A DNA stretch of 64,000 nt from Alphaproteobacteria bacterium (GTDB lineage: Bacteria > Pseudomonadota > Alphaproteobacteria > Rhizobiales > Amorphaceae). The stretch is taken from positions 1 through 64,000 of the forward strand of contig JAUIJH010000006.1 in assembly GCA_030431335.1 (NCBI GenBank). Direction: 5' to 3'. Position 1 is the stretch's first letter. The number at the start of each line of letters is the position of its first letter. The notes beneath the pieces are model-generated. The model saw nothing but the letters and a program-made list of their open reading frames with translations, ran no database searches and was not told where the DNA came from. This document shows positions 42,401-50,887 of the stretch, in pieces. The position numbers and the translations under genes are program-made.

Positions 42401-44702
42401 GCGTGGCGGAGGCCACCTTCACGTCCTGCAGGCGGCCGTCGAGGCGGACGGTCTGCGCCTCGTCGTCGTGCGACAGCGTCACCTTGGCGTCGATGGCGCC
42501 GGATGCCTCGGTGAGGAAGAGCGGCGCGAGACGCGCCAGCTCCGGCACGTCGAGGTCGAGTTCGCCGGCGAACAGGCCGTTGTCCATGGTGAGGGAGCCG
42601 GTCGCCGTGGCGTCGACGATCTTCACCGAAAGGTCGTTGAGCGAGCGCGCGCCGTCGGGGGCGCTGGCGATCCTGGCCGACAGCGACACCGGCTCGCCGG
42701 CATAGCGGGCGCCCAGCGACAGCGTGCCGGCGAGGTCGACCGGCTTGTCGTCCGCGCGCGTCAAGGTGCCGTCGAAGCGCGCGTCGAGCCCGGCGAGCGA
42801 TTGCTGGCCGAAATCGATGGCATCGCTCGTCACCCGCGCCGCGATGGCGGGGGCCGACGGCGACCCGCTCACCGTGAGGTCGGCCGCGAGCGCGCCGGAC
42901 AATTTGGGATCCACCGACGCCAGCGTGCCGAGCTCGAAGCGCGCCTTGAGGTCGGCCACCGTGTCCGACAGCGCGCCGTCCACGTCGAGGCTGAGCTGGG
43001 GATTGGCGAGCTTGAAGCCCTGGAACGACACGCCCTCCTCGGTCCGCGCCGCCTTGCCGTCGATGGTGGTCTCGCCGGCGAGCAGCCCGTCCGCCGCCGC
43101 GATGCCGGTTTCGAGGTCGTTGGCGGTGGCGTCGACGCTGAGATCGAACAGGCCGTCGAAGCCCACCGTGCCGTCCGCCTTGAGCGCGATGGCGCCGCCG
43201 AGGTCGCGCCCGGCCAGCGCGGAGAACGCGGCCAGCGACTGCGCGTCGAGGCTGTAGCTGCCCTTCACGGCGTCGCCGATGGTGCCCGCGAAGCGCGCCG
43301 CCAGCGTGTCGGTCTCGATGGAGGCATTCTCCACGTCGACCGGCTGGCCCGCGCGCCAGCTGCCCTTGGCGTCGATCGCGAGGCGGCTGCCGACGGCGTC
43401 GGCGACGCCGGCATCGTTGGAGCCGAGGTCGGCGGCGCGGCCGGTCACGGTGAAATTGACCATGCGCGAGGCGGGGTTGTCGAGGTTGAGCGCCTCGCCG
43501 GTCGCCTTCAGCGTCGCCTCGGGCGCCGACAGGAAGGCGGTGTCGAGGTTCTTGACCGCGATCTCGGCGTTGAAGGCGGAAGCGGCGGTGTCGCCGAGCG
43601 AAATGTCGATCACGGCCGAGCCGAGCGTGTCCTTGCCCTCGCTGCCGGGGAGCGGCAGCGGCTGGCCGTCGTCGCGCGCCAGCGTCCCCTTGACGGTGAG
43701 CGCCGTCGGCACGCCGTCCGCCGCGATGGCGCCGTTGAAGGTGAGCTTGGCCGCGCCGCTCTTGAAGTCGCCCTCGCTGATGGTGATGGCGCCGCTTTCG
43801 GCGCGCGTCGCGTCGATCTTGAGCGAGGAGCCGCCTTCCACGAACGGGTCGTAGAGGCTCGACACCAGCGGCTCGACATTGCCCGACACGTCGGTCAGGA
43901 GCCGCAGGCCGCCGTTGCTATCGGCGATCCGCGTGGTGCCCGACAGCAGCGTCTCGCCGTCGGCGATCAGGCTGATGTCGGCGGTGAAGTCGCCCAGGGG
44001 GCCGTTGCCCAGCACGGTGAAGCCGAGCGAGGGCTGGCCTTCGACGCTGAGCGCGTTGGCGAGGACGCCGCCTTCCGGCTCGGTCAGCTTGAGGTCGATG
44101 GCGAGCTGGCGGGAATCGTTCTGGAACCGCGCCGCGAGCTGCAGCGAGCCCGGCCGGTCGAGCCGCTCCACCGCGAGCCGCGCGTCGAGGCTGCCGCTCT
44201 CGAGCCGCGCCGCGCCGTTGACCTCCATCCGCGCGGCCGGGCCGATCACCCCCTCCGCGATGGTGATCACGTCCACGTCGAACTGGTCGATGCGCACGGC
44301 CACCGGCAGGCTCGGCAGCGCGAACTCGGCGCCCGGCTCGATGGGCTCGTCGGTCTCGGCCGGCAGCGGCGCGCGGTCGATGCGGATCGCGTCGGCGGTG
44401 AGGCTCTCGATGCTGAGCCGGCCGCGCAGCAGCGCCAGGCGCGACCACACGAGCTGCGCGTTCTCGATGGTCAGCCACACGCCGCGCCGGTCGGCGATGG
44501 TGATCTCGGCGATGCGCACGTTGGAGGACAGCGCGCCCTCGATGCGGCCGAGCCGGATCTGGCGGTCGGGCGTGGAGATCTGCCGCTCCACGAAGCGCAC
44601 GAAGCGCGACCTCTCGTCGTCCTGCGCCAGCGCGATGCTGCCGAGCGAGAACGCCAACAACAGGGCGATGCCAATCAGAACGCGGCTCATCGGACCCCTC
44701 AT
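39498..44702 (-). CDS. tamB: Translocation and assembly module protein TamB
   Basis: The 1734-residue protein has one N-terminal signal anchor (VLIGIALLLAFSLGSIALA), a very long periplasmic stretch of repeated beta-strand units typical of AsmA/TamB bridges, and the C-terminal DUF490 domain (FKQGSVTLIGDLDPTIYFVA, ISSP-like KITLESTPELPQDEVLAQL). With TamA it forms a complex spanning the periplasm that helps insert some outer-membrane proteins and moves phospholipid. Its first ATG (44702) overlaps the tamA stop codon (ATGA); a second at 44690 follows GAGGGG and may be the real start. The huge plus-strand ORF opposite is a shadow. Confidence 0.95.
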   Translation of the reverse strand: MRGPMSRVLIGIALLLAFSLGSIALAQDDERSRFVRFVERQISTPDRQIRLGRIEGALSSNVRIAEITIADRRGVWLTIENAQLVWSRLALLRGRLSIESLTADAIRIDRAPLPAETDEPIEPGAEFALPSLPVAVRIDQFDVDVITIAEGVIGPAARMEVNGAARLESGSLDARLAVERLDRPGSLQLAARFQNDSRQLAIDLKLTEPEGGVLANALSVEGQPSLGFTVLGNGPLGDFTADISLIADGETLLSGTTRIADSNGGLRLLTDVSGNVEPLVSSLYDPFVEGGSSLKIDATRAESGAITISEGDFKSGAAKLTFNGAIAADGVPTALTVKGTLARDDGQPLPLPGSEGKDTLGSAVIDISLGDTAASAFNAEIAVKNLDTAFLSAPEATLKATGEALNLDNPASRMVNFTVTGRAADLGSNDAGVADAVGSRLAIDAKGSWRAGQPVDVENASIETDTLAARFAGTIGDAVKGSYSLDAQSLAAFSALAGRDLGGAIALKADGTVGFDGLFDLSVDATANDLETGIAAADGLLAGETTIDGKAARTEEGVSFQGFKLANPQLSLDVDGALSDTVADLKARFELGTLASVDPKLSGALAADLTVSGSPSAPAIAARVTSDAIDFGQQSLAGLDARFDGTLTRADDKPVDLAGTLSLGARYAGEPVSLSARIASAPDGARSLNDLSVKIVDATATGSLTMDNGLFAGELDLDVPELARLAPLFLTEASGAIDAKVTLSHDDEAQTVRLDGRLQDVKVASATLSSGVIALEADDVLGVPILDGRADIRALTAGGFEVRTLSLVAARQGEATDLTLNADLGEGTLAAQGRLERADEGFAATLSQLRLAGRGTEAVLETPARVSVDAGKIDVANAKLRVGTGTITLGGSLGESLDFEATIDALPLALANLIKPDLGAAGEVSGAIDLEGTRADPSVKARLKATGVTASLLSERGIEPISLSASGSYQGGAGSIDELTANIAGGTVSASGELGDTMNIKAELSGLPLALGNAFVPDMALGGTVSGTAAITGSMDEPEAAFEVAVDNATAAPLRAANLGPAAAQAKGRYADGSVTLEMAKVTVGGGTLNASGTAGDRLDLKVSLADLPMALANGFVDDLGLQGELSGEATVTGRATRPKAQFTLSSPQISTAATRNAGLPTGSLRIAGQYDGATARFDEAVLRIGGGDVRATGSVGDRLDLTVDITSLPVSLAGAFAPDLRPGGTLSGRVRATGSVSRPQANFQIAVANLSAAPLAGAGVAGIDVRADGRFANNTVTLNQATATGSGLNVTASGAVPLSGNGLNLRVDARAPLSLANVFLAERGASIDGEVTARAQITGSLSAPVVNGQVNSSGITFRDPQANLLLTGGELDASLAGDRVTIRTLRANLGEGTVAVTGSIGLNNGFPADLKIALREARYADGQLFAATMSGDLTVTGPVTGSPLIAGKIDVNRAEITVPEGFGGSAALIDVRHVGASREILETLRRAKVGPYAEPEESGSGATGVNLDVTIDAPARVFVRGRGIDAELGGRVRLTGPVSNIAPVGQFDLIRGRIVVLTQRIEFKQGSVTLIGDLDPTIYFVAETTANSITARVVVSGQANNPKITLESTPELPQDEVLAQLIFGRSINDLSAFQLAQLGAAAAELAGGGGGPGLLEQIRVMTGLDNLEIVTDEQGNTGAEAGRYIADNIYLGVRAGSRSSGVTVNLDVTRNIKVRAEALTDETSIGVYFEHEY

Positions 44703-46603
44703 CAGAATGCCTGCCCCAGGCCGATATAGAACGCGATCGGCGGGTCGCCGTCATAAGGCTCCAGCGGCACGGCGACGTCGAAGCGGATCGGACCGAGGCT
44801 CGTATAGTAGCGCAGGCCCAGGCCCGCGCCGAACTTCAGCGGCTCGTTGAAGCTGGGGAACTCGTCCTCGAACGCGTTGCCCGCGTCGACGAAGGGCACG
44901 ATGCCGATGGACTCGGTCACCTTGATGCGCGCCTCGGCCGACGCGGTGAAGATCGAGCGCCCGCCGACGATCTCGCCGGTGGCGTCGCGCGGGCCGACCC
45001 CGAGATAGGGATAGCCGCGGATCGATCCGCCGCCGCCGGCGAAATAGAGCCGGTTGGCCGGCATCTCGTCGAGCGGCACGCCGACGATGGAGCCCACCAT
45101 CGCGCGGGCCGCGAGCACCAGCCGGTCGTCCGCCAGGGGCACGTAGACCGAGCCCGACAGCTCCGAGATCAGCCCGGTGTTGTCGTAGTTGAACTCGTGG
45201 AACGGCTCGGCCTTGGCGCCGAGGCGGAAGCCGCGCGTCGGATCGAGCGCGTTGTCGCTGCCGTCATAGTTGAGCGCGGTCGGCAGGCTCAGCATGTAGA
45301 AGTCGCCGTCGCCCACCGTCGTCTGGTCGATGGTGGACGCCTGGAACTGGGCGAAGATGTCGCCGCTCAGCCGGTTGTTGAAGCGGTGCTTGAAGCCGGC
45401 ATTGGCGCCCAGGGTGCGCGACCGGAAGGTGGTCGGCGCAAGCTGCTCGGCGTAGATGCGCGAGGCGAAGTCCGTATAGGGGGTGAAGACGCCCGGCTTC
45501 AGGAAGCTCATGGCGAGCGAATAGTTGTAGCCGTTGGGATCGTCGCCGTTGATGCCGCCCGCGCTCGCCTCCAGCCCCAGCTTCTCGCCGCGGCCAAACA
45601 GGTTGCGGTTGCGCCAGTACCCCTCCAGGCCGAAGCCGTCGACGGAGGAGAACAGCGCGCCGCCGCCGATGACGTAGCGCTTGCGCTCCGACGTCTCGAT
45701 GGTGATGGGCAGCGTGCCCTCGTCGGTGATCTCGTCCGCTTCCACGATGCGCACGGCCTGGAAGGTCTCCAGGCGGCGCAGCTGGTCGCGCGCCCGCTCG
45801 AGGTCGTCCGGATCGAACGGCTCGCCCGGCACGATGCCGGCATAGTAGGCGACGAAACCCGGATCCATCCGGTTGGTGCCGTTGACGGTGGTCTCGCCGA
45901 ACACGGCCGGCCGTCCCGATTCGGCGCGGATATAGACATCCAGCTCCTCTTCGGGGTGCATCGCCGTCGCCTCGCGCTCCGCGATGCGCGCCTTGGGGTA
46001 GCCCTTCTCGCGCCAGCGGCCGACGATGGAGCCTTCCGTCGCCAGCACCACGGTGGACTTGGCCGGCTGGCCGTTGACGAAGCCGAGCTCTTCCGGCGTC
46101 TTGGGTAGCGTGCGGTCGCCCGCGATCGGGCCCGGCCGGTTCTCGATCTTGAGGTTCTCGAACAGGTAGACGGGGCCCGGATCGACGTTGATCACCACCG
46201 TGGCGCCGTCGGGAATCTCCGAATCGATCGGCGCATCGGCCGCCTCGAGCCCGTCGACCTTGATGGAGATGGTGCCGCCATAGCGGCCATCCGCGTACAG
46301 CGTCGCCAGGATACGCTGGTAGTCGCCGCGCGCGGTGGCCAGCAGCGCGGCCGGACCGGGGCTCGGATCCTTCTTGTCGGCGAACAGGCGCGAGGCGTTG
46401 CGCACCTGCTTGTTCACGGCGCGGTCGCCCTCCGGCGTCACAACCTCGACGCTGTAGCTGATGGACCCCGGAGGCGGCGGCGTTTTCTCACGCCCAAACA
46501 GATGTATGCCGAAGATCTCGAAAGCACTCGCCGGTGCCGCGAACCCTCCGCACGCCGCCCAAAAGAATGCCATCGCGAGCGTCAGGCGCATCGTCGATTG
46601 CAA
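44702..46603 (-). CDS. tamA: Outer membrane translocation and assembly module protein TamA
   Basis: TamA is a BamA-family (Omp85) outer-membrane protein. The product of about 630 residues has a signal peptide ending near PASA, three POTRA domains (about 50-290; for example TISIKVDGLEAAD and FGETTVNGTNRMDPGF) and a C-terminal 16-strand barrel with the RGYPYLGVGPRD motif of strand 12/loop 6. It ends in IGLGQAF with a terminal Phe, as expected for BAM recognition. The TTG at 46603 has GGAG 8 bases upstream; the ATG at 46591 is the alternative. It is the first gene of the tamAB pair. Confidence 0.95.
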   Translation of the reverse strand: MQSTMRLTLAMAFFWAACGGFAAPASAFEIFGIHLFGREKTPPPPGSISYSVEVVTPEGDRAVNKQVRNASRLFADKKDPSPGPAALLATARGDYQRILATLYADGRYGGTISIKVDGLEAADAPIDSEIPDGATVVINVDPGPVYLFENLKIENRPGPIAGDRTLPKTPEELGFVNGQPAKSTVVLATEGSIVGRWREKGYPKARIAEREATAMHPEEELDVYIRAESGRPAVFGETTVNGTNRMDPGFVAYYAGIVPGEPFDPDDLERARDQLRRLETFQAVRIVEADEITDEGTLPITIETSERKRYVIGGGALFSSVDGFGLEGYWRNRNLFGRGEKLGLEASAGGINGDDPNGYNYSLAMSFLKPGVFTPYTDFASRIYAEQLAPTTFRSRTLGANAGFKHRFNNRLSGDIFAQFQASTIDQTTVGDGDFYMLSLPTALNYDGSDNALDPTRGFRLGAKAEPFHEFNYDNTGLISELSGSVYVPLADDRLVLAARAMVGSIVGVPLDEMPANRLYFAGGGGSIRGYPYLGVGPRDATGEIVGGRSIFTASAEARIKVTESIGIVPFVDAGNAFEDEFPSFNEPLKFGAGLGLRYYTSLGPIRFDVAVPLEPYDGDPPIAFYIGLGQAF

Positions 46604-46773
46604 GTCGCCTACTCCACAACGAACGTTTCCGAGACCAGAAACCTCTTTTTGCGGCAGTTGGATAGACCGTGGGCGGCCGTGGCCGGCTTCTACTGCGGCT
46701 CTGCGCTATATCGGCAACAGATCAGCCAGTCTATTAACCGTGCACGTAAATCTCTGTTGCAATATACCGCCGG

Positions 46774-47955
46774 TCAGTCACCGGCGACGGTGGGAAGACG
46801 CATCGCCGGCGGGGTATTGCGGCTGCGGCGCGAGCGGATCATGCCATCGATCACCGTCATCCCGACGCCCGGCAAATTACCGAGTGCAATGGATTCCAGC
46901 ACCGTCTTGCCCGGCGCGTGCTGGGCCTGGTCGAACAACACGAAATCGGCCGCCCTCCCCTCCTCCAGGAGCCCGGTGTCGAGTTCGCGCACCCGCGCGG
47001 TGTTGCCGGTGGCAAAGCAGATCGCCACCTCGGCCGGCACGTTGCCGAGCGAGGACAACAGCGCCACCATGCGCAAGATGCCCAGCGGCTGCACGCCCGA
47101 GCCCGCCGGCCCGTCCGTGCCGAGCAAGATCTGGTCGAGCTTGCCGAGCTCGCGCGCCGTGTTCAGCGTCAACAGCGCCGCCCGCTCGTTGCCGTTGTGC
47201 ACGATCTCCAGCCCCTGCTTGCAGCTCTCGCACAGGCACACGATCTGATCGTCCGGCAGCGCCGAGTGGCCGCCGTTGATGTGGCCGACCACGTCCGTGC
47301 CCGCCTCCAGCACCACGTCCGCGCCGATCAGCCCGGAGCCGGGGATCGACGGCCCGCCGGTGTGGATGGTGGACTGCATGCCGTACTTGCGGGCCCAGTC
47401 GATCATGCGTTTGGCGGTGGGTCCGTCCTTCACGCTGCCGAGGCCGACTTCGCCGATCAGCGACACGCCCGCGTCCGCCATCTCCTTGAAATCGTGCTCC
47501 TCCATGCCGTGGTGCAGTAGCGGCGCGCCGGCGTGCACCTTGACGCCGGAGGGGCGGAAATTCTCGTACCAGCGCTGCGAGGCGATCGCCATCGCCTTGG
47601 TGCCGACCACGTCGTTGGGGCGGCCGGGCATGTGCACCTCGCCGGCCGAGATCAGCGTGGTGACGCCGCCGTGCAGGGTGGAATCGATCCAGTGGAGCTG
47701 CTGCTGGCGCGGCGTGTAGTCGCCCACCACCGGGTGCACGTGGCTGTCGATGAGGCCCGGCGCCAAGGTCACCCCTTGCGCGTCCACCACCGTCGCCACC
47801 CCCTGCGGGTCGATATCGCGGGCGCGCCCGATCGCCGCGATTCGCCCCTCGCGCACCAGGACGCAATCGGCGTCCAGGATGGGTTCCTCGAGTTTTCCCG
47901 ACAGCATCAGCCCGACATTGTGGATCAGCATGCTCGCGTCGACCGCCATCGCCAT
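46774..47955 (-). CDS. Amidohydrolase family protein, enamidase-like
   Basis: The 393-residue protein has the metal-dependent amidohydrolase layout: an N-terminal beta-sandwich (VLVREGRIAAIGRARDID), the HxH metal motif in LIDSHVHPVVGDYTPRQ, later His residues in VGHINGGHSALPDD, and a catalytic Asp in ILLGTDGPAGSG. Overall it resembles the enamidase of anaerobic nicotinate degradation and related uncharacterised amidohydrolases. A cyclic amide substrate is plausible but unproven. No nicotinate pathway genes adjoin it. It lies divergent from fpr across a 252-bp region. Confidence 0.8.
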   Translation of the reverse strand: MAMAVDASMLIHNVGLMLSGKLEEPILDADCVLVREGRIAAIGRARDIDPQGVATVVDAQGVTLAPGLIDSHVHPVVGDYTPRQQQLHWIDSTLHGGVTTLISAGEVHMPGRPNDVVGTKAMAIASQRWYENFRPSGVKVHAGAPLLHHGMEEHDFKEMADAGVSLIGEVGLGSVKDGPTAKRMIDWARKYGMQSTIHTGGPSIPGSGLIGADVVLEAGTDVVGHINGGHSALPDDQIVCLCESCKQGLEIVHNGNERAALLTLNTARELGKLDQILLGTDGPAGSGVQPLGILRMVALLSSLGNVPAEVAICFATGNTARVRELDTGLLEEGRAADFVLFDQAQHAPGKTVLESIALGNLPGVGMTVIDGMIRSRRSRNTPPAMRLPTVAGD

Positions 47956-48158
47956 CTCTCCCCTTGTGTCCGAGCGCAGCCTAGAGCACGAATCTGCGAC
48001 AAGGAATTATGTCGGTGTGCACCGGTTGGTTACCTGATAGAAGAGTGGAGGATCCATGGTGCGCCACAAATGGCCGGGAGCTCGCGCCGGGCCGATGTCC
48101 GACGCAACGGTGGCCCTGGTCCTGCAGGCGGATCGAGGATGTCATACGAAAACCACAT

Positions 48159-48176
48159 TCATTCGCGTACGAATGA
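48159..48176. promoter_or_regulatory. Inverted repeat upstream of fpr
   Basis: TCATTCG and CGAATGA are separated by CGTA, forming an 18-bp dyad 32 bp before the fpr ATG. A second partial copy (GTCATACG) lies just upstream. This is a likely operator for fpr; fpr genes are known to respond to oxidative stress regulators in other proteobacteria, but the site does not let me name one. Confidence 0.4.
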
Positions 48177-48207
48177 CAATTAATTCCTATCCCCACGGAC
48201 CTGTCTG

Positions 48208-49062
48208 ATGTCTTCCCACGCCGTCTTGTCCTTCGCAGCGGCTCGAGCTCGCTTGACCGCCAGCAGAGCGGCCGTGCCCAAAACCGTCTACGCCGAAAAA
48301 GTGACCGAGGTGGAGCACTACACCGACGGCCTCTTTCGCCTGCGCGTGAAACGGCCGCCGGGTCTGCGCTTCCGCTCCGGCGAATTCGTGATGATCGGCC
48401 TGCCGGGCGCCCCCATGCGCGCCCACTCCATCGCCAGCCCCAATTGGGACGACGAACTCGATTTCGTCTCCGTCAAGGTGCCGGGCGGCCCGCTCAGCGA
48501 GCGCCTGGCGCGGACCATGCCCGGCGACACGCTGCTTGTGGGGCGCGAGTGCAAGGGCACGCTGGTCAACGATGCGCTGGAGCCGGGCCGGCGCCTGTTC
48601 CTGTTCGCGACGGGCACCGGGGTCGCCCCGTTCGCCTCCCTGGTCCGCGACCCGGAGACCTACGACAAGTTCGACGAGGTCGTCCTGACGCAGACCTGCC
48701 GGACGGTTGCCGAGCTGGAATTTGCCGAGCGCGCCGTCGCCGCGGCGTTGGCCGATCCGCTGCTGGGCGAGTTCCTAGCGGGCCGGCTGCGCCTCTTCAC
48801 CAGCACCACGCGCGAGCCGCACGTCCACACGGGCCGTATCACGACGCTCATGCGCAGCGGCGCCCTGTTCGAGGCGCTCGCCATCCCCCCGATCGACCCC
48901 GCCTGCGACCGCGCGATGATCTGCGGCTCGATGGCGATGCTGCGCGACACCCAGGCGATTCTCGAATCGGCCGGGTTCGTCGAAGGCACCGACGCCATGC
49001 CGGGATCCTTCGTCGTGGAGCGGACGTTCGCCGACCCAAGCAGGATCGCCGTCCTAGCCTGA
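48208..49062 (+). CDS. fpr: Ferredoxin/flavodoxin--NADP+ reductase
   Basis: The 284-residue flavoprotein moves electrons between NADPH and ferredoxin or flavodoxin. It has the FAD-binding segment PMRAHSIASPNWDDELDF (the conserved RxxS), the NADP-binding GTGVAPFASLVRDPETY, and MICGSMAMLRDT near the C-terminus. It belongs to the bacterial subclass I group. Most members end shortly after VVERAF; this one has ten extra residues (DPSRIAVLA), which may alter cofactor stacking by the C-terminus. The N-terminus has about 25 residues before the usual start, so an internal start is possible. Confidence 0.92.
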   Translation: MSSHAVLSFAAARARLTASRAAVPKTVYAEKVTEVEHYTDGLFRLRVKRPPGLRFRSGEFVMIGLPGAPMRAHSIASPNWDDELDFVSVKVPGGPLSERLARTMPGDTLLVGRECKGTLVNDALEPGRRLFLFATGTGVAPFASLVRDPETYDKFDEVVLTQTCRTVAELEFAERAVAAALADPLLGEFLAGRLRLFTSTTREPHVHTGRITTLMRSGALFEALAIPPIDPACDRAMICGSMAMLRDTQAILESAGFVEGTDAMPGSFVVERTFADPSRIAVLA

Positions 49063-49156
49063 CCGGAGCCACAGGGCGGCGCCGATTCGGGCGCCCGCCG
49101 AGCCGGCGGGCCGCCCCCCGCAGCCGCCGGCGAAGGCCGACGGCCGGAGCCGCCTG

Positions 49157-50686
49157 TCAGGCGGCCGGGCCGCGCGGCACGCTGTCGGCGCCTTCTTCGT
49201 AGAAATCGGCCACGAATCGTTCCAGCAGCCGCACGCCGAAGCCGGAGCCGAAGGAGCGGTTGATCTCGGTGGTCGGCGCCTGCATCGCGGTGCCGGCCAC
49301 ATCGAGGTGCACCCACACCGAATCCTTGGCGAACCGCTTCAGGAACTGCGCCGCCGTGACCGAACCGGCCGCCCGGCCGCCCACGTTCTTCATGTCGGCG
49401 AACTTGGAATCGATCAGGCTGTCGTATTCCTTGGCCAGCGGCATCCGCCACACCAGGTCGCCCGTCGCCTTGCCGGCGTCCGACAATTGCGCGGCCACCG
49501 CGTCGTCGTCCGTGTACATGCCCGCGTGATGGTGGCCGAGCGCGACGATGATCGCCCCCGTCAGCGTCGCGAGGTCGATCACCACGCGCGGCTCGTAGGT
49601 CTCGATCGTGTGCGTCAGCAGGTCGGCGAGGACGAGGCGGCCTTCGGCGTCGGTGTTGATGATCTCGATGGTCTGGCCCGATTTCGACTTCACGATGTCG
49701 CCCGGACGCTGCGCGTTGCCGTCCGGCATGTTCTCCACCAGGCCGATGATGCCGAGCACGTTGACCTTGGCCTTGCGCGCGGCGAGCGCGTGCATCGCGC
49801 CGACGACGGCGGCGGCGCCGCCCATGTCGCCCTTCATGTCCTCCATGCCGGCGGCCGGCTTGATGGAGATGCCGCCGGTGTCGAACACCACGCCCTTGCC
49901 CACCAGGGCGACGGGCTTCACGCCCGCCGGGCCGCCCTTCCACTCCATCACCACCACGCGGGCGGGGCGTACCGAGCCCTGCGCCACGCCCAGGAGCGCG
50001 CGCATCTCGAGCCGCTCCAGCTCGTCCGGCTCCAGCACCGTGATCTCGCAGCCGAGCTCGCCCAGCGCGGCGGCGCGGGCGGCGAACTCCACCGGCCCCA
50101 GCACGTTGGCCGGCTCGTTGACGAGGTCGCGCGCCAGGATCGTGCCCTCGGCGATGGCCTGCACCGCCTCCCAGCGCGCCGCGGCCGCGTCCGGATCGGC
50201 GACGCAGATGGTCACCTTGCGCGCGGCCGGCTCCGGATCGTCGTTCGCCTTCGACTTGTAGGTGTCGAAGGAATAGCTGCGCAGCGTCAGCCCCAGCGCG
50301 ATCTCGGCCGCCTCGCGGTCCGACAGGGCGCCGCCCGGGCGCTCGGCGAAGATCGTCACGTCGCTGGCCGGCCCCTTCGGCAGCGCGCCCATGATGGCGC
50401 CGCCGAGCTTGGCCCAGTCGGCCTCTTCCAGCTTGTCCGCCTCGCCCAGGCCCATCACCAGCAGCGCCCGTGCGTCGAGCTTGCGCGGCATCGCGAGCAG
50501 CAGCGACGCGAATTTCTTGCCGCGGAACGCCTGTGCTTCCGATGCCGCGCTCACCAGCCCGTCGCTTGCCGCCTCGACCCGCGCCGCCGCCTCGCCCAAG
50601 GCCAATCCGTCACCGGCCAGGACGACGAGCGTCCCCGAATTCGGCATGGTTTCCGAGGCGAATGTGATTGAAGGCGGCTGTGGCAT
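49157..50686 (-). CDS. pepA: Cytosol aminopeptidase PepA (leucyl aminopeptidase)
   Basis: PepA is a hexameric two-metal peptidase that removes N-terminal residues in the cytoplasm. The 509-residue protein has the M17 C-terminal domain with VALVGKGVVFDTGGISIKPA, MEDMKGDMGGAAAV and the signature NTDAEGRLVLADLL, containing the Lys, Asp and Glu metal ligands. The ATG at 50686 (MPQPPSITFA) follows GGGA and replaces the track start at 50749. It lies divergent from lptF with about 200 bp between starts, an arrangement common in alphaproteobacteria. Confidence 0.95.
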   Translation of the reverse strand: MPQPPSITFASETMPNSGTLVVLAGDGLALGEAAARVEAASDGLVSAASEAQAFRGKKFASLLLAMPRKLDARALLVMGLGEADKLEEADWAKLGGAIMGALPKGPASDVTIFAERPGGALSDREAAEIALGLTLRSYSFDTYKSKANDDPEPAARKVTICVADPDAAAARWEAVQAIAEGTILARDLVNEPANVLGPVEFAARAAALGELGCEITVLEPDELERLEMRALLGVAQGSVRPARVVVMEWKGGPAGVKPVALVGKGVVFDTGGISIKPAAGMEDMKGDMGGAAAVVGAMHALAARKAKVNVLGIIGLVENMPDGNAQRPGDIVKSKSGQTIEIINTDAEGRLVLADLLTHTIETYEPRVVIDLATLTGAIIVALGHHHAGMYTDDDAVAAQLSDAGKATGDLVWRMPLAKEYDSLIDSKFADMKNVGGRAAGSVTAAQFLKRFAKDSVWVHLDVAGTAMQAPTTEINRSFGSGFGVRLLERFVADFYEEGADSVPRGPAA

Positions 50687-50887
50687 TGGAATGTCCCTTT
50701 GGCGAAACTTCGCACCTAGACCCTTTGGCCGGGCCCGGCAAGCCGCCATAGGTGCGGCCGGAAGGTCACGCCGGCAAGCTTTCGTTCACCGTACCCGTCA
50801 CCGATTCTTCAACCTTGGCAACGGTTGGTGTACCCAAACTCATGGCGGTGCGCGATCGGCCGCCCAGTTGTCGTGATTGCGAGGTCG

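Noticed and set aside
39507-44729. 1740-residue ORF on the plus strand
   Set aside because: It is the antisense of tamB. Its composition (Arg, Gly, His rich) and lack of any domain mark it as a high-GC shadow, whereas the minus strand has a signal anchor and DUF490 domain.
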